Shown here: positions 24,160-35,398 of the stretch, piece after piece
How positions within the stretch are numbered: the first letter of the stretch is position 1
Layout: every line of letters begins with the position of its first letter
Source of the DNA: Argentina anserina
Taxonomy: Eukaryota > Streptophyta > Magnoliopsida > Rosales > Rosaceae
Direction: 5' to 3'
Assembly (NCBI RefSeq): GCF_933775445.1
Contig: NC_065876.1
Location: 7,502,001 to 7,566,000 of the forward strand
Length of the DNA stretch: 64,000 nucleotides
Notes under the pieces: model-generated
Database searches by the model: none
The model's input: the letters and a program-made list of their open reading frames with translations, nothing else
Told to the model about the DNA's origin: nothing
Program-made: the position numbers and the translations under genes

Positions 24160-25020
24160 TCTTTCAGTGTAGTCGAGATTTTGGTTTTGAGGCGAAAAGC
24201 GCAGAGTGAAAAAGAGGAGGCCGGTATGTTAATCAAAGAAGGTACAATTTTTTATATTTGTATTTACAAAATAACCAATTGAACTACTAATCAAATTGGT
24301 CGGTAAGTTTACAAACTTGAGAAATATCCAAACGTTGGAGGAGGTGACCACATGATAACCACATATGGTTATGATTTTTTAATATATCTTAACCAAAAAG
24401 GCAAATATGATCAAAATGTACTGCTCTCATTCATTCTATGCAACTAAAAACTTCCATAACTACAATGAATTTGGAAGGACTTATCAATCTGCATATATAG
24501 TTGCTACTTGCTTGCAAATAAAAACATACGGCAGTATAGAAAAAACCAAGTAGAAAGAAAATTGATAATCAAATCACGTGTATCCAATTTTCTGTAAATT
24601 TAAATACTGTTGCTAATCATTATTGTCAAAAATAATGCAATACTACAGATTCAGAGGTAATATCTGACAAATGAAAACGTATCAAGGCAAAAAGTTCAAC
24701 ATGTCAATAAATTATATCTTGATAAAAAGTCTTGAGAACAAAAGTTGACTGCAGCATAAGACTGTCACGGTCATTAACATTATTGAAAGTCTTGTCCCAA
24801 TGTAATTATATTATTTTGTATAATTATGAACCCTAAGACAACTCATATAAGTATATTAATGCCTCTTTATTATCTTCTAAAAATAAACGACCAAAAAGTG
24901 TATACTGATGTCTCTTTATTTTGCATATTCTTTTCAAGAAAAAGTGAAAAAGAAAAAAAACTGTTTTGTTTGGATATATAGTTATAAACCTTAAAACAGA
25001 GCAATGGTAAAATTGTATAA
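24160..25020. other. AT-rich intergenic DNA, possible upstream region of the small minus-strand frame
   Basis: No gene or repeat boundary is recognised. Confidence 0.4.
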
Positions 25021-25812
25021 GAGCATCTCCAACGGTTAAGTAATTTATGTCACATGTGTATAACTATAATTTGACAGTCATAGCTCTTCTCCAACCGAAG
25101 CCTTTATTGTCAAATTTAACATGCCGAGCCGCTCATGTATTTTTATATTTTATCATTTATTTCTCTCCTCGTCCCTTTCCTTCTCTTAAAACGCATCTGC
25201 AAAAATCAAAGACATCATCTTCTTCGAATTCTCCCTTATTTCCACCCACCTCTTGTTAAAAGGGATGATGAATTTGGCTTCTCTTCTATTGTTGCAAATA
25301 CATCATCTCTTATATTGAAATTGCTCCACTTTTGTGTGTTTAAATGTGCAATTTTTATTGGATTCAGACATTTAGTACTGATTATGATTATTTGTGGTAG
25401 CTGATGATGCTTTCATTGAATCTGAGTTGTTTTTGTTTTTGTCAAGTAATGTGATTAGTTGGAAGTTTTGATTAGTCTTATGTCAAATGCAGTTGTAGAC
25501 ATCATACCAATCTTTGTTTCTTTTACATTATCTGAATCCTATTCAATCTGGGTTATATCGACAATGCGGCAGCATGAAACATAGTGCTTGTTTTGTTTGT
25601 TTACAATTGCAGAAATGATAACACCAGTAATATTGATATCAACAGCATAAATAAAAACAAGATAAAAGATCCATAAATATTATAATAATGTTCAAAATTG
25701 ACATTTCCATTGGAGTTAAGATTTGCTAAAATTTGCATATGTCAAATTTGCCATGTAAGATATCAAATTTTGAATTTGACAAAACCAAAATACATCTCAA
25801 TTGGAGATGCTC
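25021..25812. mobile_element. Tourist-like (PIF/Harbinger) MITE, 792 bp
   Basis: The left end GAGCATCTCCAAC and the right end (GAGCATCTCCAAT on the reverse strand) are near-perfect terminal inverted repeats. They are flanked by TAA on both sides (25018-25020 and 25813-25815). The subterminal blocks GTCAAATTTAACATG and GTCAAATTTGCCATG show related sequence. The element is noncoding; short frames near 25,047-25,404 are incidental. Confidence 0.82.
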
Positions 25813-25820
25813 TAAGCGTT

Positions 25821-25883
25821 CTTAAGAGAAAACTTCCCATGTTTTAGGAACGCTTAGAGAAAACTTCCCATGTTTTAGGAAAG
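25821..25883. repeat. Short direct tandem duplication
   Basis: A unit of about 31 bp (AGAAAACTTCCCATGTTTTA core) is repeated twice back to back, immediately after the right TAA duplication of the Tourist-like MITE. Confidence 0.8.
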
Positions 25884-26158
25884 AAAGTACTTCCTAGCCA
25901 GCCATGCATTGGAATGCGAAAGATATTTACATACTGCTAGTTTAGAAGGTTCTTAATTTTTAGACTTCATAGTAAATTTAATGCCAAATTGTTGTCATGC
26001 TCGCAGATTAACATGAATAAATAGCCAGTAAAAATACATGGTTTTTGGAAATCTTAAAACACAGTTCCTTTAGAGACGGCCTGAGATTATCGAATAGATC
26101 GCTTGCAACTATAGATTGGAGTCTAATGAGAGAAAGTTAAATACCTAAGTGTTCATGA
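25884..26158. other. Noncoding sequence between a MITE and a small minus-strand frame
   Basis: If the candidate gene that ends at 26159 is real, this would contain its 3' untranslated region. No other content is seen. Confidence 0.3.
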
Positions 26159-27259
26159 TCAATGGAGAGAAATGACACGGTCTTGAATCAACTTCATTTC
26201 CCAATCTGCCATATCCTGAAATGCATATTCAAGAAGATTCTCAAAGGGCTCTTTCCACGAATCATTTTGGTCAGATCATAAGTAGCTCCTTGTATCGCCC
26301 TCTTATTGGGTCCGCATAGTCTCTAGGAATTCAATGCATCATATGGTGCATTGAGCTGCACACAGCCACAATACGGAAACAATGAACATCTCAATTTCTC
26401 AAATAATAGTTTTAATTTGAACTTCATAGTATTTTAGAGTTCACCGACGCCTTCCTACTACATTGTTGGAATGCTGAAAAGTTCATATATAAATACAACA
26501 TATAACGAATAAATAAATGAACGACATTATCTTCTTCTATGTTGCTTTAACTCATTATTATTCATATTTCTTAAAATGGTATTGTGAAAACTGGTCTAAA
26601 CCTTGGAGCTATGCAAAATGGTCAATTAAATGTTGATGCTTTAAGTAATTTCTTCCTCGCCAGGATATCAATGATGAACCATTTTGCAGGGAAATCAGCA
26701 TGTTACCAATAATGTCAAGACCAAGATCATTGTGACTTTAGAAGGCACGGAATATGAAATTTGGATTCTTTTCATACAATAATAACAATAAAAAAAAGAT
26801 AAGTTTACACCAAAATCAAAGTTCAGAATAAGCTAATTCAACAAAACCACATGCAGCTATAAATAACGCATAATCTAAAAATCAAGCCACATGAGGAAAG
26901 GTACAAATACCCACAACATCTCTTCATACCAAAATAAAATGAGAGTTGCAATCACAACATCAGCTTCCCATGAGTATTCCATTCATGCAATTTAAAGATA
27001 AGATGACCTGAATAAAAAACATGCAATATAGTTTCAGCTAGAAAATCCGCGTATATATGATATATCCCATTGGATATATATTAATACCCAATTGCATAAT
27101 GCACACCCGCCTTACACTTCAAGTTGTCCAATATTGGATCCAATTATAAAAAATGGTAGACCTAGACCTGATAAACAGTAGTACAACACGTACCTCAGGT
27201 ATAGATGGAAGCCTACTGGTTGTGATCTTCCAAGGTATCATCCCTTTCTCTCGCCTCAT
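26159..27259 (-). CDS. Possible two-exon micro-protein gene (40 aa), unrecognised
   Basis: On the minus strand, exon 27259-27194 encodes 22 residues from ATG (MRREKGMIPWKITTSRLPSI...) and ends at a strong donor, GAG|GTACGT. The exon at 26215-26159 follows a strong acceptor (TGCATTTCAG), joins in phase 0, and encodes DMADWEMKLIQDRVISLH before TGA. Upstream of the acceptor the same frame stays open for 20 more codons. Base composition and splice signals look gene-like, but the family is unknown and middle exons could be missing. A leader exon with a GA run near 29,780 would fit a minus-strand transcript starting close to 30,000. Confidence 0.25.
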
Positions 27260-27336
27260 TGTTTATATTTCTTCTGTGAGGTAAATTGATTGTTATCTTG
27301 ACAAAATCAAAACTTGGGCCACAAGCCGAAATAATA

Positions 27337-29557
27337 GGTAAAATTGTCATAATACAATCATAAATTTGGTTGAAATTGTCAATTTGCATCTCAAACTTGC
27401 ATTTGAGTCAATTCACCTTTTAAACTTGATAAAAATTGCCGATTTGCACACATCCGTTAAATTTAATTGTTTCTATCCAATTTTGCATCATATATGGGTA
27501 ATGTTGTCATTATATATATATATATTTCTTAAAAATAAATAAAAATATTCTTTAAAATTAGGATTATTTTTTTAATTAAATTATTTATTCACATCTTTTT
27601 TTCTACATACTTAACCATACTTCGAATTATATATTCAACATACTCACCCATTCAAATATAGTGTGTTGTGTATATATATTTTTATATGTACATATTTATT
27701 TTTGATAGAAGCACTTTGTGCGACGTTCTTAACATGTTTTTACCTCAATTTGTACTTTGCTTAGCCCTTATTGTTGTACTATTGAGTCGTAGTAAGAGTC
27801 TTAAGCGGTATTAGATGCATTTTTGTGCTTACATGAGTTAAAAACGCATAATTGGTATAGAGTCCTAGTTTGACTAGGAATCCTTGTTAGGTTTTGAAAC
27901 TAATTATCTTTTACTTATGATTTTATTTTCTTATTTTCAGATTGGATTGAAGAGATAATTAAAGAAAAGGAGATTGAGCCAAGTCATGCAACAATTAAAT
28001 AGAAGATGATCATTAAAGACATAAAACATGACATGATTTAGGAAATAAAACATGACATGATTTATGGAATAAAACATGACATGATTTAAGGAGATTAAAG
28101 CATGACATTATAATAGGAAGAAAGAGGCAAGTTCAAACCAAACATACCCTCCCTCTTTCCTCTATATATACATGGTTTCACCTCTCAAATAACATCACTT
28201 CTCATTAGCATTCAAGAACCAAAACTCTACCAAAACACCACCATAAACTTCTCTCACAAATTAGTCAAGCCATCCACCCCAAAACCATAATCGTTTCCAC
28301 TGAGTTTCACTTATTGCAGCCGTACCTCTAAGGTTCCTACAACGTGTGATTCTCGCAACTCATCTCCATAATTTCGTCTATTTGTGTTAATCTACAATTC
28401 TTTGTCTATGAAGATTGTAAGTTGTTGTTTATGTGGAAATATTAGTTTTGTATTTGTTTTAGAATTTTCAGATTGTATTTGATATTTTTTTAGACTATAC
28501 CGAATTTATGTTCTTATAATTATTTAAGTTTGTATTTCTATTGTTGTGTTCTAATTATTTTTCTCATACTTTTAGATGATTTTCAGATATGTGCATATGA
28601 ATTTAGTGCTTGGATACAGTCCCGAAGATTGTGTTTGAGTGCTAGATTCATCAACCATATTGACACAAATCGAATCATGCCCTAAGTAGGTTCGGTTTGT
28701 GTTGATTAAAAGTGGTAAAAATTCTGGAAATTTGCATGTGAAACCATGGTGGGTGACGCCACACATGAAACATGTCTCCAACAAAGATTTGGTGCTTAAA
28801 TGTAATCTTGTTTGATTTTTACTCTAAGTTATTGAATTTGATTGCATGCAAATTTAGTTTAGGCCCTAAGTCAATCTAAATGTTAATTGAAATCTTGCAT
28901 GATTAGATGATCCCCTAAGGATCTAATTGTATTGGTGTCTAAAAAGTATGTAATTGGTCAAATTAGAATGCATGATAGGTTCGAACTTGTAATTATGTGG
29001 TGTAATGATAAATTTGGTTTAAGTTTGTTAAAGAGAACTCGATCATGTAAATAGTAATTTAGGTTTTATTTTAGTAGTTAATAATCAATCTCAAACCCTC
29101 AATTATTTGTTAACACTAAAAGTTTAGAATTTCCTTCAATTCTCTGGAAAGAACGATCACTGCTTATTCTATACTAACAATGATATTTTATAGGATTTAT
29201 TATAGACATTTTAATCAACGCTCTATCAATTTTTAATTTTATATATTTTTATAATATCTTTTAACATACCATATCACGTAAAATAATAAATATATAAATC
29301 AATAACATGTTTCAAAAAAATAAAAATAAATATCAGAGCAAGTGTTCATTTTAAGTAATTTTATTAATTTATTTCATTATTAAATATGAATAAATATATA
29401 ATAAAAATAATGCACCTTAAATGCATGAAATGTAACTTAAAATTGGATGAAAAACATTAAATTTAACGGATGAGGTGGAAATAGGCAATTATGACAAAAT
29501 TCGGGATATAAATTGACAATTATGACTAAATTTAGAGTGTAAATTGATATTTTTGCC
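27337..29557. mobile_element. Long-TIR Mutator-like nonautonomous element carrying a later insertion
   Basis: The first 160 bp (from GGTAAAATTGTCATAA) and the last 160 bp are diverged inverted repeats. They share blocks such as ATCCGTTAAATTTAATTG versus ATCCGTTAAATTTAATGT, and GAAATTGTCAATTTGCATCTC versus TAATTGTCAATTTATATCCC. Flanking 9-mers are GAAATAATA (27328-27336) and AAAATAATA (29558-29566), an 8/9 match as expected for Mutator-like elements. The interior 27703-29184 has a different, less AT-biased character and looks like separate inserted sequence. Confidence 0.65.
27703..29184 (+). mobile_element. Possible LTR-like insertion nested in the Mutator-like element
   Basis: The segment opens TGATAGAAGCACTTTGTGCG and its right part reads CTCTGGAAAGAACGATCACT, resembling the end of some plant Tat/Athila-type LTRs. 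ATTTT occurs on both sides (27698-27702 and 29185-29189). However, the last bases before the right ATTTT are TGAT, not CA, so the boundary or the class is uncertain. Only a small minus-strand frame (28572-28784) occurs, with no family match. Confidence 0.35.
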
Positions 29558-29566
29558 AAAATAATA

Positions 29567-30258
29567 ACACAAAACAAAGACTGTGATTAGATCATAATGG
29601 AAGCTGAAACAAAACTAAAACATACACACAGTTAATCCGATGAAACACCCAGCTTTAATGTTTAAAAATTCGATGAAGATGATCCAAACAAAGGAAATAG
29701 AAATCCAGCATCAATCATGATCGATTTCCGATGCCTCGACGGTTTAATTGAGCAACTCATATTTTCGTCTCACGACTAACCTCTCTCTCTCTCTCTGCGA
29801 AAAGCAACAGAGAAGAACGTAAAAAATACTCTAAGATCAACCCTTTTCGCAACTGCAACAATTATCCCCCACAATTCAATGATATTGTTATCAAAGCTTT
29901 GGAATAAATGAGAAAAGAGAAGAACCGAGCGGTGCTTATGTGTAGTCGCAGAAAAGGAGAAAGAACAGGTGTTTTAAGCAAATGCCACAACTCTCTAATG
30001 ACCACTCTAACCCTCCCTTCCCTCTTCAAATCCAGCCAAATATAAGGGTAAAACCCGTCCGCACAGTATTGTGAAAAGTATCAAGCCGTGAACAGTCAAA
30101 TCCACACACGCTTAATAGTAGGGAAATAAATCGGGTGGCCCTTGGTAGGTTTGGTCCAACAGAAGCCCCTGTTCGAAAGATAGCTGCGTACGCGTCTACC
30201 CTAAATTAGGGTATTGTTCCTCCGCTTCACCATCTCCGAGCGCGGCGACGCGACACAG
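29567..30258. other. Region upstream of the first Kelch-like gene, with likely leader exons on both strands
   Basis: The right end holds a probable plus-strand untranslated exon ending at 30258 (CGACACAG|GTAGGTG), which would splice to 30343. A (CT)n tract at about 29,780-29,797 reads GA on the minus strand and may belong to a divergent minus-strand transcript. No protein frame is seen. Confidence 0.35.
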
Positions 30259-30348
30259 GTAGGTGTTGGTTTCCTAAATTATGACTTGAATCATGTTATT
30301 CACTTTTGTAATTACTAACTTATTACTCTTTCAACTTGTCAGTAAACC

Positions 30349-32151
30349 ATGACTCACCCCTGCAGTGAGCTTAGTGAAGCAGCAGATCCTCATGGTTCAA
30401 ACTTGGCTGCTGATCCAGTTCCTGACTTAAGGTCCGCTCTTTGTTAACTTATTTGACTATCAATAAAAAATTTGGAAGGTTGAGAGTAGTTGAGACCCTT
30501 GATTGTTAAAACTGGAACTAGCTAGGGTTTTAGTGAGATTTGTCAAGTAGGAGATTGTTTGGTTTAATTTTGAACTTTTGATATTGGTTTTGATTGGGTT
30601 TTTTTTGTTTTGTTTGGGTTGCTAGCAATCAACCCTTGAAGGAGGGGGAATGCAGAAGAGTTTGTTTCATGTTGAACTTAGGAGGGGGTAGTCGATATGG
30701 GCACTCCCTATATGAAGTAAAGACCAAAGGCGGAAAAATCTTGGGAAAAGGTGGTGAATTTCTTGAACCAGTATCCAAGTTATTCGATACAAGTAACCCT
30801 CATGTTCGACAGGATCATATCCTGGCAGCTACCAGGTTCAACAGCCGTACCAAATTGTATATGTTGCAATATGAGGGTTATAGCAACTGCAGCACTCGCA
30901 AGAATTACTCATATCAAGCACACACTTTTGACATAATGACTAGGGAATTGAAGCCGTTCAAGCCCCCTGAGCAGCATAAGACAGCTGCACTTTTAATTTC
31001 AGCTTATGGAAAGCTTTATCATCTCGCACAACCCTCAGCCTTTGAGTATGGAATGCCGGACCCTGCCTTTGAGGTTTATGATCCACACGCCGGCTCCTGG
31101 AAGAGATGCTCTCCGTTTCCTCGCTATGGGAATAAGGATTGGTCTAGCTCTAACATACGTGGTCATGCTATTTGTTACGGCTGTATTTTGGTTTCTGTAG
31201 ATGAGCCTCCTGAATCTCCGTTGTGGGTATATCATGTGACTTTGGATAAATGGAGTGAGGTTAAAATCCCTATCAAGGAGGATTCAGATTATATTTATTA
31301 TACTTTTGCAGGGAAAGCTGTAGTTATAGACGATACTATTTATGCCATATCTGGAATCGAAGAAGTTATAACATTTTCTCTTATGATGAAACAAATGGCA
31401 GATGGTAGTATTGAGTACTCTGTGAACAAGCCGCGTCAGCTGCATGGCTTGCGGACTTGTTTTTTCATGGATTCTGATTGCTATAAAAGAAGTGAGTGTT
31501 TGGTTCATTTGGGGGGGTTGAACTTTTGCCTTCTGCAAAGTATCATGAAATATTATAACAGGCAACGTGTGTGGATCACCACATTTGATATCATATACAA
31601 AGAAGGAAAGAGGCGCATCCGTACTTTAGATACTACTATGCGTGAAATTGATATCAACTGTCTTGGTCGATTTCGTATTGAATCAGGCTTCACGCTGTAA
31701 GTTGTTATTTTCTTTATGTTTCTAACTTTCTACTGAATGTTGATTCTCATCTGGATACATATATAAATTGAATAAGCAGACCTGCTTTATCATTCTGAGT
31801 GCAGCTTATAGAATTCCTGATTGTTTCATGATTCAGAGAATGTGAAGAAGAAAGAGAGATTGTTAGCACCAGCAGCATGATGCAGCCAACTGATGATCCT
31901 CGATTGTGCAAGCTTCAGCAGGTATATATATGAATTCATCGTATTGTCCATGATTCAAAAGAATATCCTATTTGCAATTCAAGTTATCTAGTTTCTTATA
32001 TAAAATTATGATCTCAAAGGCGGTAAATGACAAGATAAGGAAGCAGATTCGGAGACGGAGACAGAAGACATCGAAGCCGAGATCACGAAAGTTAGCCTTG
32101 TTGGGTAATCTGTTCAGACCCTGTCGAGAACCAAAGTTTGGTGTTTACTGA
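30349..32151 (+). CDS. Kelch-like beta-propeller protein, copy A (four exons, 456 aa)
   Basis: Coding exons are 30349-30431, 30626-31696, 31837-31921 and 32020-32151; phases agree throughout, but the first donor is GTCCGC and weak. The start ATG follows a spliced leader exon ending at 30258. The main exon shows Kelch-type motifs: FEVYDPHAGSWKRC, LWVYHVTLDKWSEV, GKAVVIDDTIYAIS. A conserved block CLVHLGGLNFCLLQ precedes RVWITTFDIIY. The last exon is strongly basic (KIRKQIRRRRQKTSKPRSRK), like a nuclear localisation signal. Related to copies B (54165) and C (56727). Kelch propellers bind protein partners; the partner here is unknown. I cannot see an F-box. Without the first exon, an open frame from ATG 30594 would also read into the same domain. 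Confidence 0.75.
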
Positions 32152-32422
32152 AATCATATAACAAGGCCACATTCTAGTGTTAATGAGTTGGCTTACTGGT
32201 GTTTTAGTTTGATTTGGAATGGTATGAGGTTACCTTTAGTCTCCAATGTTCAATTTCAGCTTTTAATTATGTGTTTAGGTGTTTGGCAGAATGTTCTGTA
32301 ATTATGGGGAGTATGCTTGCTACTGTGAGACAGATTGTTACAAATATTGTGGCAACTTATGACCTGAAGAAGCTTATTTAGAGACTTTAACTTACTGAAT
32401 ACTTCACTTTTGATAAATTTTT

Positions 32423-33522
32423 TTAGATAAAATACTGGTCATTTCTCATAAAATATGAATCTCGGCAGTTTAGTTCTTATACTTCCAATTTCAACTAATA
32501 ACTTCTTGTATTTTTAATTTTCGACCAATTACTCATGTCTAAAATACCGGTAACTTGCAGATTTTAGAATATTAAATGACAATTTTACCCCTGACATACT
32601 TTTCGATCCTCTGTTTCTTTCTTTTTCCGATCCGTCTCTTTCTCTTGTTAATCAGAGAATTTAGATAGAGAAAGAGACCTCTCATCGGGGTCTTCAATTC
32701 GCTGCAGCTGGTCAACGTCGTCGAGCTCTACAGAGCGAGATTGGTCTTCAACGAATCCCGGTGTTTTTTGCAAATCGTAGTCTGATCGCTCATAGAGATG
32801 GACAGAGAATAAGCTTTCATTCATATTCGTTATCAGGAAGCGGTGGGTCGGGTGGAGAAGTTCGATCATGAAGTGGAGGAGGAGAGGGAGGTCACGTGAT
32901 CGGAGATCGAGAAAAGGTTGCAGCGGACGGTGATGTTGCAGCAGACATCGAGTCGGGTGCCAGACAAATTCGAGTGGCGGTGTTATAATAAAGACAGCTC
33001 TTCTATTTTGTATCGATTCTAATGGATTATATTGTTGTATATAGGACTTGTATATATAAGGGCTGGGTATATTTGGTTGATCCATGGATTCGACGTTTCT
33101 GGAGGTCCAACAATTGGGGTAAGGTGAAGCCTGGGTTTCGATTTGAGCCAAGTCTGCGGAATGATCAAAATTGAATGAGGATATCAGGTAGTAGACAAAC
33201 ATGAAGTTGTATATCTTTGTAGTCGCCAACTGAAAATCATATGGAACCAGAAGGAAATTCTCTGCCATCACCGTACCAAGGACATGCTCAACTCTCTCAT
33301 TTTTGTATGCATATGAATCAGAAGAAGAGAGATAGGGAAGATGAAAAAAAAAAAAGTAGGTCAGGGCATAATTGTCATATATATATATATATATATGAGT
33401 TAACCATCATTTTAGACGGAAAAAAGACAAAATTGAGTTGAAAATTGAAAATACATGATTGGTCGAATTTTAAAGTACAGTGACCCATAAAATACGAAGA
33501 GTCACCGGTATTTTGTCATTTT
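32423..33522. mobile_element. Diverged long-TIR element (tentative)
   Basis: Left GATAAAATACTGGTCATTTC, followed by CATAAAATATGAA, resembles the reverse complement of the right end (GACAAAATACCGGTGACTC, then CGTATTTTATGGG). CGACCAAT blocks also lie inside both arms. Identity is only about three-quarters by eye. Flanks are T runs, so no target duplication can be called. A 207-codon minus-strand frame (33271-32648) lies inside, with no family match; its real coding status is doubtful. Confidence 0.35.
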
Positions 33523-35398
33523 TTTTTGTTAAAATTGGGAGGATGGAACTAATTCTTTTTCCGGAACCGTTTCCAATATATTAGTTTGGACCTCGATTGT
33601 CTCATCATCAAGCAACAACTTGGTGAGGTAGGGGGTTGAACTTGCAGACTCGATGTTCACATTTATTGGTATATGTTGGTAGAGAAGCAAATAACTTAAA
33701 TAAGGCAGCACATTAGGGTAGCTGGCTAGCTGCCGATGCAAATTGACAGAGCCATTAGTTTTTCTGTGTCTGGGGGTAAAATAGCTTCTGGTAATGTCAT
33801 ACCACCATTCATATGATTCAACCTCTTTCACCTCACCAAAAAAGTTTTTTTTTTTTGACTTTCAACTGCTTCAAGTTACAGATAAACTGTGAGCCATTTC
33901 TTAACTTGTCTTTGTGTCGCACACAGAACCAAATCAACAATACATACCACATACATGTCATCCCACAGCTCTCACATCAAAACAAGACACTGTATACCAA
34001 TGTCGACATAGTCCATGCTGTGTCGCACATTCTTGGTTCGTAAAAGAATTCTTCATCTCTTACTTGGGATGCACTGTAAGTTGTAACATACTAAATGCGT
34101 TGAGGACACTTCAACCTGCAATGCTCACCATATCTAGAACATCAGACTGGAGACTGGTCTTGTAGCAAAAAAGTGAAATAAAGCTCAATAGAGTTAAGAG
34201 CACAAAACAAAAGTTGATACAATTTTTGGACGAATGCATAATAAGTTCATTGGATTGAAAAAAAAGGGGAATCCTGGTACGAAATGACGTACAAACTCTA
34301 ACCATCCTAGTTCATACATGACATCATTACATATTTCAAGATACAAAATAGGGGTACATCAAGCAAATGGAAACACAAATTTAGGAAATGGAAACACCAC
34401 TTAATCTGCCACAAATGATATATGTGGGCAGGATGGTCAATCATTTCAAATTGGAGGGGAAAGCACAAATCGAAAGTCTCAGTTCTAAACACATACATAT
34501 ATTTACAGTTTCACACAGTGAAAGTAGTAGGAAGCAAAGTAAAAGAGTCAAAGTTTGGGTAGTGAAAAAATACATTTAATTAATCAAGGGCACAAGTCCC
34601 AGTCATATTCTCTGAAGCATGGATACGTCAACATTTGAGTATGTCCGGATATGAGTACGGTATGGATACGCCATATACACGTATCTATGGATGAACTATA
34701 AAGTGTAAAGTCAACTCAGCAGATACGGTCCGGATACGTTGGGTAAAATTAGTATTGACAAAACCTAATCTATACCTCTTCTTACTTCAGCCGTTTCGTT
34801 GCTTCGAAGGAAAGCTCTGAACAAAGTGAGCAGCTTAAAGATCGGGAGCTCATGGATCTCCAAGAAAGCCAATGAAGAGTTGTCTAACATCAGTCTGTGT
34901 ATTCTGCCACTCATATTTCAGCCCAACCCATAAAAGAACAATTCGTCATTTCCCAAAGTGCCTAACATCTTCTCCTTCCTTCCCTCAGAGACAGTAGTTT
35001 GACTTCACAGAATCAGACTCTCTGGGCAAGCTCTCTCTCTCTCTCAGTTTTGAAATCTTCTCAAGCATCTTAGCTTTAGCTCTCACTGTTGTTTATGTTC
35101 AGAATTCAGATCTAGGGCTATTTATAATGTCCTCAAATAGCTTGTATTGTGTAACTAAGAAATCCTCAACCTCCATATTTAGGAAATTAAGTTTCTCAAT
35201 CCTATTTATCAAATATATACCTTAAATGGCTTGTACTTTCTTGTGTTGGGTAATTGAAAGAAGCAACACCTTTCAGATTAAATGCTTATCAATCATCACC
35301 ATGTGTTTCACTCTGATTTCTCCCTTTAGTTTCACCTTTCAGACAGTAATACTTGCAAGTTTTACCAATACGATTATGTAGTCTGAATTCTCTATTTC
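33523..35398. other. Intergenic DNA and upstream region of the KEN-domain gene
   Basis: No gene is recognised between 33,523 and 34,950. Sequence at 34,615-34,760 has several GGATACG-type repeats of the kind found in dispersed plant repeats. A (CT)n run at about 35,031-35,044 and its neighbourhood probably hold the transcription start and leader of the gene beginning at 35399. Confidence 0.4.

Noticed and set aside
32648..33271. 207-codon minus-strand frame
   Set aside because: It has no family motif, lies inside a probable TIR element, and carries no splice or conservation evidence.
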